Source: an uncultured Flavobacteriales bacterium
Lineage (GTDB): Bacteria > Bacteroidota > Bacteroidia > Flavobacteriales_G > Salibacteraceae
DNA: 60,874 nucleotides
Assembly (NCBI GenBank): GCA_913062955.1
Contig: CAJXZP010000019.1
Coordinates: 1-60,874 of the forward strand
Reading direction: 5' to 3'
Positions within the stretch are counted from its first letter, which is position 1. Every line of letters starts with the position of its first letter. The translations under genes were made by a program, and so were the position numbers. The notes beneath the pieces were generated by a model. The model made no database searches, was not told the origin of the DNA, and saw only the letters and a list, made by a program, of their open reading frames with translations. This document shows, piece after piece, positions 35,301 to 41,901 of this stretch.

Positions 35301-36303
35301 GGATACGTTAACAGCCCTTAAAATTGGCGCATCTTATCAATGGATGGATTGTAATACGAATACCTTAATTTCAGGAGCAGTTTCACAACAGTTTGTTCCA
35401 ACGGTAACAGGTAGTTATAGGGTGGAGATTACCGAAGGAGCATGTGTAGATACATCGGCTTGTATGCAAGTTTTCATTTGCGATATTGAAGCCGCATATA
35501 CATTTACCAATAATGGATTAGGTGATATTGATTTTACAGATATTTCTTTAGGCACGTATACCCAAGTTTATTGGTCGTTTGGAGATGGTAACACATCTAC
35601 CATTGCTAACCCTAGTCATGTATACCACGCAAATGGAAATTATGTGGTGGTATTAACGCTTAACGATTCAATTGCAAGTACCGGTTGTTTAAGTTACTTT
35701 ATGGATACCATTAGTGTAACGGGAATAAGCTCCCCTGTAATATGTCAGGCGGGATTCTCAGTATATTATGACTCTGTAAACGCCTCTGTGAATGTTGTTC
35801 ATAGTTCAGTGGGGACTAACCTATCTTATTTATGGGACTTTGGAGATGGAAGTACATCTACTTTACAATTCCCTGTGCATAGCTATCTTACAAATGGTCC
35901 ATTCAATTTATGTTTAAGCATTGATAATGGCAATGGTTGTACAGATACGTATTGTGATTCCGTTTCAAACACCGGAGTATGGTTTAGAGCCTCTGGTTTT
36001 GACTTAAATGTAGAGGGGGCTGAACCAGTTGGGGTTGTAAATATTAACCTTTCCAACAACATCAATATCTACCCAAACCCAGTACATGATCAAGTAAATA
36101 TAGAAATAGCTAATTGGCCTACAAACGGAGTTGAAATTGTGGTAAGAGATATTACTGGAAAGCAAATTTACACGCGAGAAGTAGCGCCTGTTTCAAATAA
36201 AGAAACTATTCAAATTAATACCTCTAAATGGGCCAAAGGAACTTACTTTATTGAGGTGAGAAATAATTTAAGTAAGGTTATTGAAAAGATTGTTATTCAG
36301 TAA
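32350..36303 (+). CDS. T9SS adhesin: SBBP-like propeller, CDS modules, PKD domains
   Basis: 1317 residues; ATG 32350, or 32359 three codons later, both give a signal peptide ending LSFGQ. An N-terminal SBBP-like propeller (about 25-490; NVFITGSFEHYVDFDP, NVYITGGFSAAMDMDP) resembles the protein at 17.7 kb. Then come two diverged and six close 51-residue modules (WINGVTYYSSNN...GCDSIVTLDLTI, about 570-975), an Ig-like segment, two PKD domains (WSFGDG, WDFGDG) and a type A sorting domain (about 1237-1317). The last 430 residues closely parallel the adhesin at 6.3 kb, so the two share a common C-terminal half with different N-terminal sensor or adhesive parts. Promoter and terminator are both visible. 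Confidence 0.9.
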   Translation: MLGMKFRFNQLFITTLILLFSHLSFGQDLNYRWAQHVGGQNLLEGKAVNIDMDGNVISGGTWGDNVDFDPPNNLDTVGSSTYAESIFIVKNDYYGNYLWSFTLESVGSNNYDLDLADIETDQAGNIYIGGSYRANFDLDPSPTNIVMTTKTGNTDAFLAKYSSDGEYLWSVLLKSSSGGGVNLLKDIEIDHLNNVFITGSFEHYVDFDPSSAIQSVNGSSNSIFVSKYSSSGGFLDMHYFYSPGAGDSYPTDMAVDSIGSVYVTGALNSYSFYLNGFTYPNGSKLVTKGFGDIFLIKLDFNLDVNWAHGIGSSNSDKPYAMEIDDSANVYITGGFSAAMDMDPSVTGVLTLSKLTTSNFGIFIAKYDSAGAIKWAKEFGGKSNTGKTIDLDAENNVYVSLILNGTSYLNPGVNNLSVSAPISGLTIIKLNPQGIAIGSTVLEGVSFPNLQASIDVDNFGNVAFTGRFSGQDDLDPSTGTANFSASHHFDAITGMYAHCDIIVDSVMSSYNYSVCIGDTLSLFVDSTSVSNVVWSNNNTGFNSGYFAEDVGYVLVGSECVYYFYIDQIENIFDTTVSACDSFTWSINNQTYYQSGTYIDTISSINACDSVFILHLQLNASDSTQFNITNCFNYYWSQNGLTYYSSGIYKDTVLNQIGCDSILTLDLTINFATTGTEVITACDSYQWINGVTYYSSNSAAMDTLTNSLGCDSIVTLDLTINFATAETDVIMACDFYQWINGVTYYSSNNTAMDTLTNSLGCDSIVTLDLTINFATTATDVISACDSYQWINGVTYYSSNNTAMDTLTNSLGCDSIVTLDLTINFATAGTDVITACDSLGWINGVMYYSSNNTAKDTLVNALGCDSIVTLDLTINFSTAETDVITACDSYQWINGATYYSSNNTAMDTLTNSLGCDSIVTLDLTINYTTTATDVIATCDSLTWIDGVTYFSNNNTAMDTLTTVSGCDSVLTLNLTINTIDSTVIQSMDTLTALKIGASYQWMDCNTNTLISGAVSQQFVPTVTGSYRVEITEGACVDTSACMQVFICDIEAAYTFTNNGLGDIDFTDISLGTYTQVYWSFGDGNTSTIANPSHVYHANGNYVVVLTLNDSIASTGCLSYFMDTISVTGISSPVICQAGFSVYYDSVNASVNVVHSSVGTNLSYLWDFGDGSTSTLQFPVHSYLTNGPFNLCLSIDNGNGCTDTYCDSVSNTGVWFRASGFDLNVEGAEPVGVVNINLSNNINIYPNPVHDQVNIEIANWPTNGVEIVVRDITGKQIYTREVAPVSNKETIQINTSKWAKGTYFIEVRNNLSKVIEKIVIQ

Positions 36304-36327
36304 TTTATGGTGTTTAACTGTAAAGAA

Positions 36328-36367
36328 ATTAAAAGGGTGGAAGCGAGTTCGTTTCCACCCTTTTAAT
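36328..36367 (+). terminator. Terminator of the 32.3-kb adhesin
   Basis: A 15-bp stem (ATTAAAAGGGTGGAA 36328-36342 and its complement 36353-36367) with a 10-nt loop, flanked by A and T runs, lies 25 bases after the stop. Confidence 0.88.
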
Positions 36368-36382
36368 TTTCATCTATTTTTC

Positions 36383-36428
36383 CTCCCAACTCCCAACTTC
36401 CGTCTTCTGTCTCCCGTCTTCCGACTCC
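36383..36428 (+). repeat. Heptamer tandem array 1 (CTYCYRW units)
   Basis: Six exact 7-bp units (CTCCCAA, CTCCCAA, CTTCCGT, CTTCTGT and so on) plus a partial one run straight into the dinB fragment that starts at 36427. Same family as the arrays at 40.0, 41.4 and 41.7 kb. Confidence 0.85.
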
Positions 36429-36535
36429 ATAGTTACAGCTCGTTTAACGGCTCCTTGACCAAACCGGTTGCGGACTTTGTCCATCGCTTGAAAGTGCGCT
36501 CAAAATCTTCAAATAAATTGATTTGATAGCCCCCA
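36427..36535 (-). pseudogene. Fragment of dinB 3' region
   Basis: Bases 36427-36535 align with 40138-40258 of dinB: CCATAGTTACAGCTCGTTTAACGG (quoted in part), GACTTTGTCCATCGCTTGA and CAAATAAATTGATTTGATAG all have near-exact counterparts. It is truncated at both ends, lacks the stop-proximal 70 bp, and is fused to a heptamer array on one side and to a sorting-domain fragment on the other. Not functional. Confidence 0.85.
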
Positions 36536-36624
36536 TTAACACTTCTAAATGGACCAAAGGAACTTACTTTATTGAATGAAGTGATGGCGCCAACCATGTT
36601 ACAGAAAAGATGGTGGTATGGTAA
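36535..36624 (+). pseudogene. Fragment of a T9SS type A sorting domain
   Basis: ATTAACACTTCTAAATGG at 36535 onward encodes INTSKWTKGTYFIE, matching the last 30 residues of the adhesins ending at 11098 and 36303. A one-base shift after TTTATTGAA and a TGA break the frame. Its 3' part (GAAAAGATGGTGGTA) is closer to the 6.3-kb gene end. It completes the 474-bp spacer 36304-36777; the last 150 bp hold nothing else recognised apart from an isolated TACCTTTG box at 36676. Confidence 0.75.
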
Positions 36625-36777
36625 TTTTGGCTATGAATGAATTGGAAAGGAAATATTTAGATTTGGTGTAGAGATTACCTTTGGCTTTAGCCCAGGTTAT
36701 TTTTTGAATGGGAAAAGAACCCTTCATTCATATAAAACACTACTTCAAGCCGTAGAAAAATAGTAGTTTTCCCCTTT

Positions 36778-39700
36778 ATGAAAGGCAAACAAATGAAACG
36801 CATACTTATTGGGGTGGTTTTGGTTCCTATTGTGGTGCTATCTTCTATTATTCTGGTAGCGTATTTGAAGCAAGACGCCATTGTGCAATCTGTAATAAAG
36901 AGTTTAAATACCACTTATACGGGTAAAATTTCCGTGGGGGATGTGCATTTGGCACCCTTTGCAAATTTTCCAAGTATCTCTTTAAAGGTAGATGATGTGC
37001 ATATTTATGAAACCAAAGATGTGAATGCTGTACCAATTGTAGAAGTGGCAGATATTTACATAGGGTTTGGGTTGTTTGATATTTTATCGGGCCATTATGA
37101 TATTCATTCATTGGTAGTAGAAGATGGCTTTATTGATTTGATATTACACCCGGATGGTAGAACCAATGTAGAAAATGCGTTGTCCATCACATCCAATAAC
37201 GAAGACGAAGAAGACCCTATCCATGTTCATTTACGGAATATTGAACTTCATAATATTGATATTCATCAAAGAGAAGAGGCTACTAAAACCGATATTGAAA
37301 CCTTAATTTACCACGCAAAAGGAGGATTCAGAACTAATAATGATGTTATTGCATCGCATATTGATAGTAAGTTTGAGCTAAATGTGATGAATGACGGGGA
37401 TACTACTTACCTAAAGCATAAACATTTTGAGTTCCATACCGATTTAGAGTTTGAAAAAATAACTGGAATGCTACGTTTTAAACCTTCGGGTATTACCATG
37501 GAGCATGGTAACTTTGAATTGGAAGGCAGCATTGATACCAAAAATGAAATGACGTTGGATATTGTGCTAAATGGAACCAAACCCAACTTTGATATGTTTA
37601 TTGCATTCGCGCCAGAAGAGGTTATTCCAGTTTTAGAACGGTATGAAAATGCGGGGAATATTTATTTTAATGCGGTATTGCAAGGCCCAACAACTAATGG
37701 TCGTCAGCCTTTTATTGATGCTAAATTTGGAGCTTCGGAAGCGTTTTTAGAAAACGCTACCGAAAAAAAGCGAATAGATCATATGGGATTCTCAGGGCAT
37801 TTTACGAATGGTGAAAAACGAAACCTTGAATCCATGGAATTCTCCCTTACGGATATGGTGGGGGATTTAGAAAAAGGAAGGTTTATTGGGAGTATTGAAG
37901 TTAAAAACTTTGAAGCTCCCGAAATTGATATGCAGCTAGAAGCCGATTTTGATATTCCGTTTATTGTAGGATTTCTTAATCTGGAAGAGGTGGAGGATGC
38001 GAAAGGAAGCGTAGAGATGAAATTGAAATTCCACGATGTTATTGATCTTGATCATCCTGAAAAAGCGTTGAATGAATTAAATCAAGCTTATTTTGCGGAA
38101 CTTAAAATTGAAGATTTAACCTTTGATGCCAGTGGTTTACCCGCTCCACTTAAAGATTTAGATATGCATTTAGAAATGAACGGAAAACAGGCAGATTTAG
38201 ATCATTTTTATTTGGAAATGGGGAATTCAAATCTATCGCTATCTGGCACTCTTTCTGATTTGCCTGCTATTGTACATCATACACCAACACTGGTAGAAGC
38301 ACATCTATATATTAAATCTACCCAACTAGATATAGCCGAATTAACCCAATTCTCGGAACAAGGCGCTATCGGAGTAAATGAGCAAATCGAGAATATGAGT
38401 TTGGCTTTTTCATTCAACGCTTTAGGTAATGCTTTTACCGAATTCAAGTATTTACCAAAAGGAGAGTTTTTTATAGATGATTTCTATGCTGATTTAAAAC
38501 ATTACCCACACACATTACACGATTTTCATGCAGATGTTATTATTAAAGATGACGACCTCAATATTGTAGACTTTAAAGGAGAAATAGATTCTTCCGACTT
38601 CCACTTTAATGGTCTTATACACGATTATAGTTTTTGGATGCAAGAACAGTTAAATGGTGATGTAGACTTAGATATCACATTGGAATCGGATTTATTGAAG
38701 TTTGATAACCTCTTTGCGTATAAAGGGGAGAATTATGTACCCAAAGATTACCGCCACGAGGAGATAGAAAGGTTAACGTTACATTTATCCAGTAGTATGC
38801 ATTACAAAGAAAATGCCTTGCACAGTATTGATATGCAGTTAGATAGGTTAGATGGTAAAATGCACGTTCATCCCTTACGATTTGAGAAATTTAATGGCCG
38901 TTTTCATTATGAAGATGAGCATATTATGGTTCAAAAGTTTAAAGGCAAAATGGGACGTACCCAATTTGAAATGGATATGAATTACTATTTGGGTGAGGAT
39001 GAAACCATTCAAAAGCGTGATAATCATTTGAGTTTGAAATCAGGTTTTATTGATTTTGATGCCCTATCTAGTTTTAATGATAAGGCACAAACTGGGGTAG
39101 CCGATTCAGCAAAATCTATTCATACCACTAAGGATATGACAGAACATGCCGAGGCTTTTAATCTGTACGAAATGCCTTTTACCGATATGCAGTTTAATGT
39201 AGATGTAGGCCATTTTATATATCACCATCTAGATTTAAAGAATATTCAGGCGCAATTAAGAACTACCAAAACTCACTACATTTATTTAGATACGGTAAGT
39301 TTAGATGCTGCTGGAGGTCATGTAGCTATGAATGGTTATTTTAATGGAAGTGATCCTAAACATATTTATTTAAAACCGCAAATGGATCTTACGGAGGTAG
39401 ATTTAGATAAACTCTTATTCAAATTTGAGAACTTCGGTCAAGAAGAGGTAGTGTCTGAGAATCTTCATGGTCAGTTAACAGCTCGTATTACGGGTAATAT
39501 TCGCGTGTATCCTGATTTAATGGTGGATTTAGATCAATCAGTGGTGCATATGGATTTGATGGTATTGAATGGTCGCTTAGAAAATTACGGTCCGGTACTG
39601 ATGCTTTCCGATTACTTTGGCGATAAAGATTTAACCAATATAAAGTTTGATACGCTACAAAACCATATGGACATTACCAATGGTGTAGTGACGATTCCTA

Positions 39701-39966
39701 AAATGACGATTGAATCTACGTTGGGACATATGGATATTTCGGGTACTCAGGATATGGAGGATAATATTGATTACTACTTCCGTATTCCATGGAGTTTGGT
39801 GAAACAAGCAGCAAAAAACAGGCTGTTTGGAGTTAAAGCTTCAGATAAAAATAAAGAAGACGAAATAATAGAAGTGGACTCCAACAAAAAAACAAAGTAC
39901 TTAAATATTAACGTGACGGGTACTTTTGACGATTATAACGTAAAGGCTAAAAAGCAAAAGAAGTAA
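36778..39966 (+). CDS. AsmA-family inner-membrane-anchored protein
   Basis: 1062 residues; start ATG 36778, with ATG 36793 an alternative. One N-terminal membrane helix (MKRILIGVVLVPIVVLSSII, about 6-28), then a long periplasmic region of beta-strand-rich repeats typical of AsmA/TamB/YhdP-like bridge proteins, ending in an AsmA C-terminal-like domain (about 870-1010, LNGRLENYGPVLMLSDYF region). Such proteins are implicated in phospholipid or outer-membrane component transport; that role is inferred by family. Many acidic and His residues (DIHQ, HLHLS). A heptamer array starts 34 bases after the stop. No obvious operon partner. Confidence 0.82.
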   Translation: MKGKQMKRILIGVVLVPIVVLSSIILVAYLKQDAIVQSVIKSLNTTYTGKISVGDVHLAPFANFPSISLKVDDVHIYETKDVNAVPIVEVADIYIGFGLFDILSGHYDIHSLVVEDGFIDLILHPDGRTNVENALSITSNNEDEEDPIHVHLRNIELHNIDIHQREEATKTDIETLIYHAKGGFRTNNDVIASHIDSKFELNVMNDGDTTYLKHKHFEFHTDLEFEKITGMLRFKPSGITMEHGNFELEGSIDTKNEMTLDIVLNGTKPNFDMFIAFAPEEVIPVLERYENAGNIYFNAVLQGPTTNGRQPFIDAKFGASEAFLENATEKKRIDHMGFSGHFTNGEKRNLESMEFSLTDMVGDLEKGRFIGSIEVKNFEAPEIDMQLEADFDIPFIVGFLNLEEVEDAKGSVEMKLKFHDVIDLDHPEKALNELNQAYFAELKIEDLTFDASGLPAPLKDLDMHLEMNGKQADLDHFYLEMGNSNLSLSGTLSDLPAIVHHTPTLVEAHLYIKSTQLDIAELTQFSEQGAIGVNEQIENMSLAFSFNALGNAFTEFKYLPKGEFFIDDFYADLKHYPHTLHDFHADVIIKDDDLNIVDFKGEIDSSDFHFNGLIHDYSFWMQEQLNGDVDLDITLESDLLKFDNLFAYKGENYVPKDYRHEEIERLTLHLSSSMHYKENALHSIDMQLDRLDGKMHVHPLRFEKFNGRFHYEDEHIMVQKFKGKMGRTQFEMDMNYYLGEDETIQKRDNHLSLKSGFIDFDALSSFNDKAQTGVADSAKSIHTTKDMTEHAEAFNLYEMPFTDMQFNVDVGHFIYHHLDLKNIQAQLRTTKTHYIYLDTVSLDAAGGHVAMNGYFNGSDPKHIYLKPQMDLTEVDLDKLLFKFENFGQEEVVSENLHGQLTARITGNIRVYPDLMVDLDQSVVHMDLMVLNGRLENYGPVLMLSDYFGDKDLTNIKFDTLQNHMDITNGVVTIPKMTIESTLGHMDISGTQDMEDNIDYYFRIPWSLVKQAAKNRLFGVKASDKNKEDEIIEVDSNKKTKYLNINVTGTFDDYNVKAKKQKK

Positions 39967-39999
39967 GCCAAAGCCCCGAAATTGTTGATTTGATTTTTC

Positions 40000-40062
40000 C
40001 TTCCGTCTCCCGTCTTCCGACTCCCGTCTTCTGACTCCCGACTTCTGACTTCTAACTGTTCC
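40000..40062 (+). repeat. Heptamer tandem array 2, abutting the dinB stop codon
   Basis: Eight exact 7-bp units (CTTCCGT, CTCCCGT, CTTCCGA and so on to CTTCTAA) at 40000-40055, then a degenerate tail reaching the dinB stop at 40062. Written on the + strand it has the same orientation as array 4 and the opposite orientation to array 3, so dinB is bracketed by inverted arrays. Confidence 0.88.
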
Positions 40063-41387
40063 TAACTCCTCCTATGCGCAGGAATAATAGGCGCTTGCCC
40101 ATTAAACGGATTACTCATTTGTCCGACCCCTTTGGTATCCATAGTTACGGCTCGTTTTACGGCTCCTTGGCCAAATCTATTTCTCACTTTATCCATCGCT
40201 TGATAGAGCTTGATGGTACGTTCCGAATCTTCAAACAAATTGATTTGATAGCCCCCACCTACAAGTCCGCTAAAACGAACACCTACCAGTCGGGCCATTA
40301 CTCTACGTTGATACAACTGGTCAAATAAACGCATTACCGTAGCAATCAAAGTATGATCGTTGGCGGTGTAAGCAATACGCATTTGACGACTTCGAGTATC
40401 AAAATCAGAATAACGAACAGTTACCGTAACAATAGATGTGAGTTTGTCACCATTACGGAGGTAGAACGCTAGTTTTTCGGCCATGGTAGTCAGTATTTCT
40501 TTGAGTTTACGTACGTCAATGGTGTCTTTTTCAAACGTGAGCGAAGAGGAGATCGACTTTCGTTCATGAAATGGAATTACTGGACTATTGTCAATACCAT
40601 TGGCTTTTTTCCATATGATCACTCCATTTTTACCAAATACACGCTCCATTAATTCGAGCGGCATTTCTTGTACGGTTTGAATTTTTTCAATTCCCATACT
40701 TCGAAATTTTTGGTAGGTTTTATCGCCCACCATAGGAATCTTTTTAATGGATAAAGGCGCTAAAAAGGCCTTTTCTAAGCCTCTTAATACATTAATCTGC
40801 CCATTGGGTTTGGCTTCTCCAGTTCCTACCTTAGAAACCGTTTTACTGGTCGACATCCCAAACGAAATAGGGAGGTGGGTTTCTTGCATGATTCGCTGAC
40901 GCAATTCAGTCGCCCATTTGTAACTACCATGAAAACGATCCATACCCGTAATATCAATGTAAAACTCATCAATAGAAGACTTCTCGTACACTGGCGATTC
41001 CTCTTTAATGATGTCGGTGACCATATCGGAATACTTGCTATAAATAGCGCTATTGCCTCGAATCACAATCGCTTCGGGACATAATTGACGCGCCATGCGC
41101 ATAGGCATCGCAGAGTGTACTCCAAATTGTCGGGCTTCGTAACTACATGCCGAAACAACACCCCGGTCGCTTGTACCACCTACGAGTACCGGTTTGCCGT
41201 TTAACTTGGGCTCTAACAACCTTTCGCACGATACAAAAAAAGTGTCGAGGTCCATGTGAACGATAGTGTTGGGAGATCGAAGTTCGATATCCGAAGTCGG
41301 AAGATCCAAATTGGGTGTGTTTATAGATTCGGAGTCTGGCGTTTCTAAATCGGTAATGATATCAATGTTATGTGTGGTGGTTTTCAT
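40062..41387 (-). CDS. dinB: DNA polymerase IV (Y-family, DinB)
   Basis: 441 residues. The polymerase begins around residue 41; its catalytic motifs are visible: IVHMDLDTFFVSCER (Asp46, Asp48), YEARQFGVHSAM (84-95) and SSIDEFYIDITG (Asp140, Glu141). The thumb/HhH segment (KKIPMVGDKTYQKF) and little-finger domain follow, ending in an extended tail (GQAPIIPAHRRS). It performs error-prone translesion synthesis. The first 40 residues are a non-conserved extension, and residues 29-40 are read from heptamer-like repeat DNA (41268-41303). Internal starts are possible, for example Met45. It is divergent from the S24 regulator at 41.9 kb. No TAnnTTTG promoter was seen; its leader is heptamer array 3. 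Confidence 0.92.
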   Translation of the reverse strand: MKTTTHNIDIITDLETPDSESINTPNLDLPTSDIELRSPNTIVHMDLDTFFVSCERLLEPKLNGKPVLVGGTSDRGVVSACSYEARQFGVHSAMPMRMARQLCPEAIVIRGNSAIYSKYSDMVTDIIKEESPVYEKSSIDEFYIDITGMDRFHGSYKWATELRQRIMQETHLPISFGMSTSKTVSKVGTGEAKPNGQINVLRGLEKAFLAPLSIKKIPMVGDKTYQKFRSMGIEKIQTVQEMPLELMERVFGKNGVIIWKKANGIDNSPVIPFHERKSISSSLTFEKDTIDVRKLKEILTTMAEKLAFYLRNGDKLTSIVTVTVRYSDFDTRSRQMRIAYTANDHTLIATVMRLFDQLYQRRVMARLVGVRFSGLVGGGYQINLFEDSERTIKLYQAMDKVRNRFGQGAVKRAVTMDTKGVGQMSNPFNGQAPIIPAHRRS

Positions 41388-41393
41388 GTAGTA

Positions 41394-41475
41394 AAGTTGG
41401 AAGTTGGAAGTTGGAAGACCGAAGACCGAAGTCCGAAGTTTTTTTAGTTAGGAGCTAGGAGTTCGTAGACCGAAG
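41394..41475 (-). repeat. Heptamer tandem array 3, in the dinB leader
   Basis: Read on the minus strand: CTTCGGT, CTACGAA, CTCCTAG, CTCCTAA, one 9-bp unit, then CTTCGGA, two CTTCGGT and three CTTCCAA. It ends 6 bases before the dinB ATG and starts inside the truncated four-helix-bundle ORF. Confidence 0.85.
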
Positions 41476-41628
41476 TTTTAACTTTAGTAGTGTAATATAA
41501 CTGCGCCTAATCTGAGACGAGAGGTTATAGGTTTCCTCTTTAGGGAAAACTTTGCTCATTTTATAGATGTTCTCCCCTAAATCCATCGCTTTCTGCCAGA
41601 TAATTAATTTCTCAAATTTGAACTTCAT
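41455..41628 (-). pseudogene. Truncated four-helix-bundle (S23/IVP-type) protein gene
   Basis: ATG at 41628 opens a 57-residue frame: MKFKFEKLIIWQKAMDLG, then IYKMSKVFPKEETYNLSSQIRR. This is the conserved N-terminal half of the small four-helix-bundle family found as 23S rRNA intervening-sequence proteins and as stand-alone chromosomal genes (normally about 115-125 residues). After residue 51 the sequence becomes heptamer array 3, and the stop codon TAG is part of a CTCCTAG unit. The C-terminal helices are missing, so it is probably non-functional. It is bracketed by arrays 3 and 4 in opposite orientation. Confidence 0.8.
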
Positions 41629-41659
41629 AGCTATCCTTTTTTATATTAATAGAGTTATT

Positions 41660-41838
41660 CTCCCGACTTCCGTCTCCCGACTTCCGTCTCCTGACTTCTA
41701 ACTCCCGTCTCCCGACTTCCGTCTCCCGTCTCCCGACTTCGGTCTTCGGACTTCTGACTTCTAACTTCGGTCTCCCGTCTCCCGACTTCGGTCTTCGGAC
41801 TTCTGACTTCTAACTCCCGTCTCCCAGCTTCCGTCTTC
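41660..41838 (+). repeat. Heptamer tandem array 4 (25 exact units)
   Basis: Twenty-five consecutive 7-bp units with no indel, consensus CT[TC]C[CGT][GA][AT], end in a partial CTTC. Units 10-15 (from 41723) are identical to units 17-22 (from 41772), a 42-bp higher-order repeat at 49-bp spacing. The minus-strand ORF that crosses it is a by-product of the repeat. It ends 8 bases before the promoter of the S24 regulator. With array 3 and the gene remnant it fills the 514-bp gap 41388-41901. Confidence 0.92.
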
Positions 41839-41845
41839 AAAAGAA

Positions 41846-41876
41846 TTTGGAATTACAAAGAAAGTTAATATATTTG
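41846..41876 (+). promoter_or_regulatory. Promoter of the XRE-S24 regulator gene
   Basis: TTTG at 41846-41849, a 19-bp spacer and TATATTTG at 41869-41876 match the phylum consensus exactly. The box ends 25 bases before the ATG, giving a short leader. Confidence 0.75.
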
Positions 41877-41901
41877 TCATTCACTGTTAAAATATTTTAC
41901 A

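Noticed and set aside
36281-36526. Plus-strand ORF across the terminator and the dinB fragment
   Set aside because: It crosses a strong hairpin terminator and reads dinB antisense; the similar ORF at 40074-40328 is the same antisense frame in real dinB.
41394-41838. CRISPR array
   Set aside because: Repeats are 7 bp and contiguous, there are no unique spacers, and no cas genes are nearby.
41655-41840. Minus-strand ORF rich in Arg, Glu and Ser across heptamer array 4
   Set aside because: A 7-bp array without stop units stays open by itself; the protein is pure repeat with no family resemblance.
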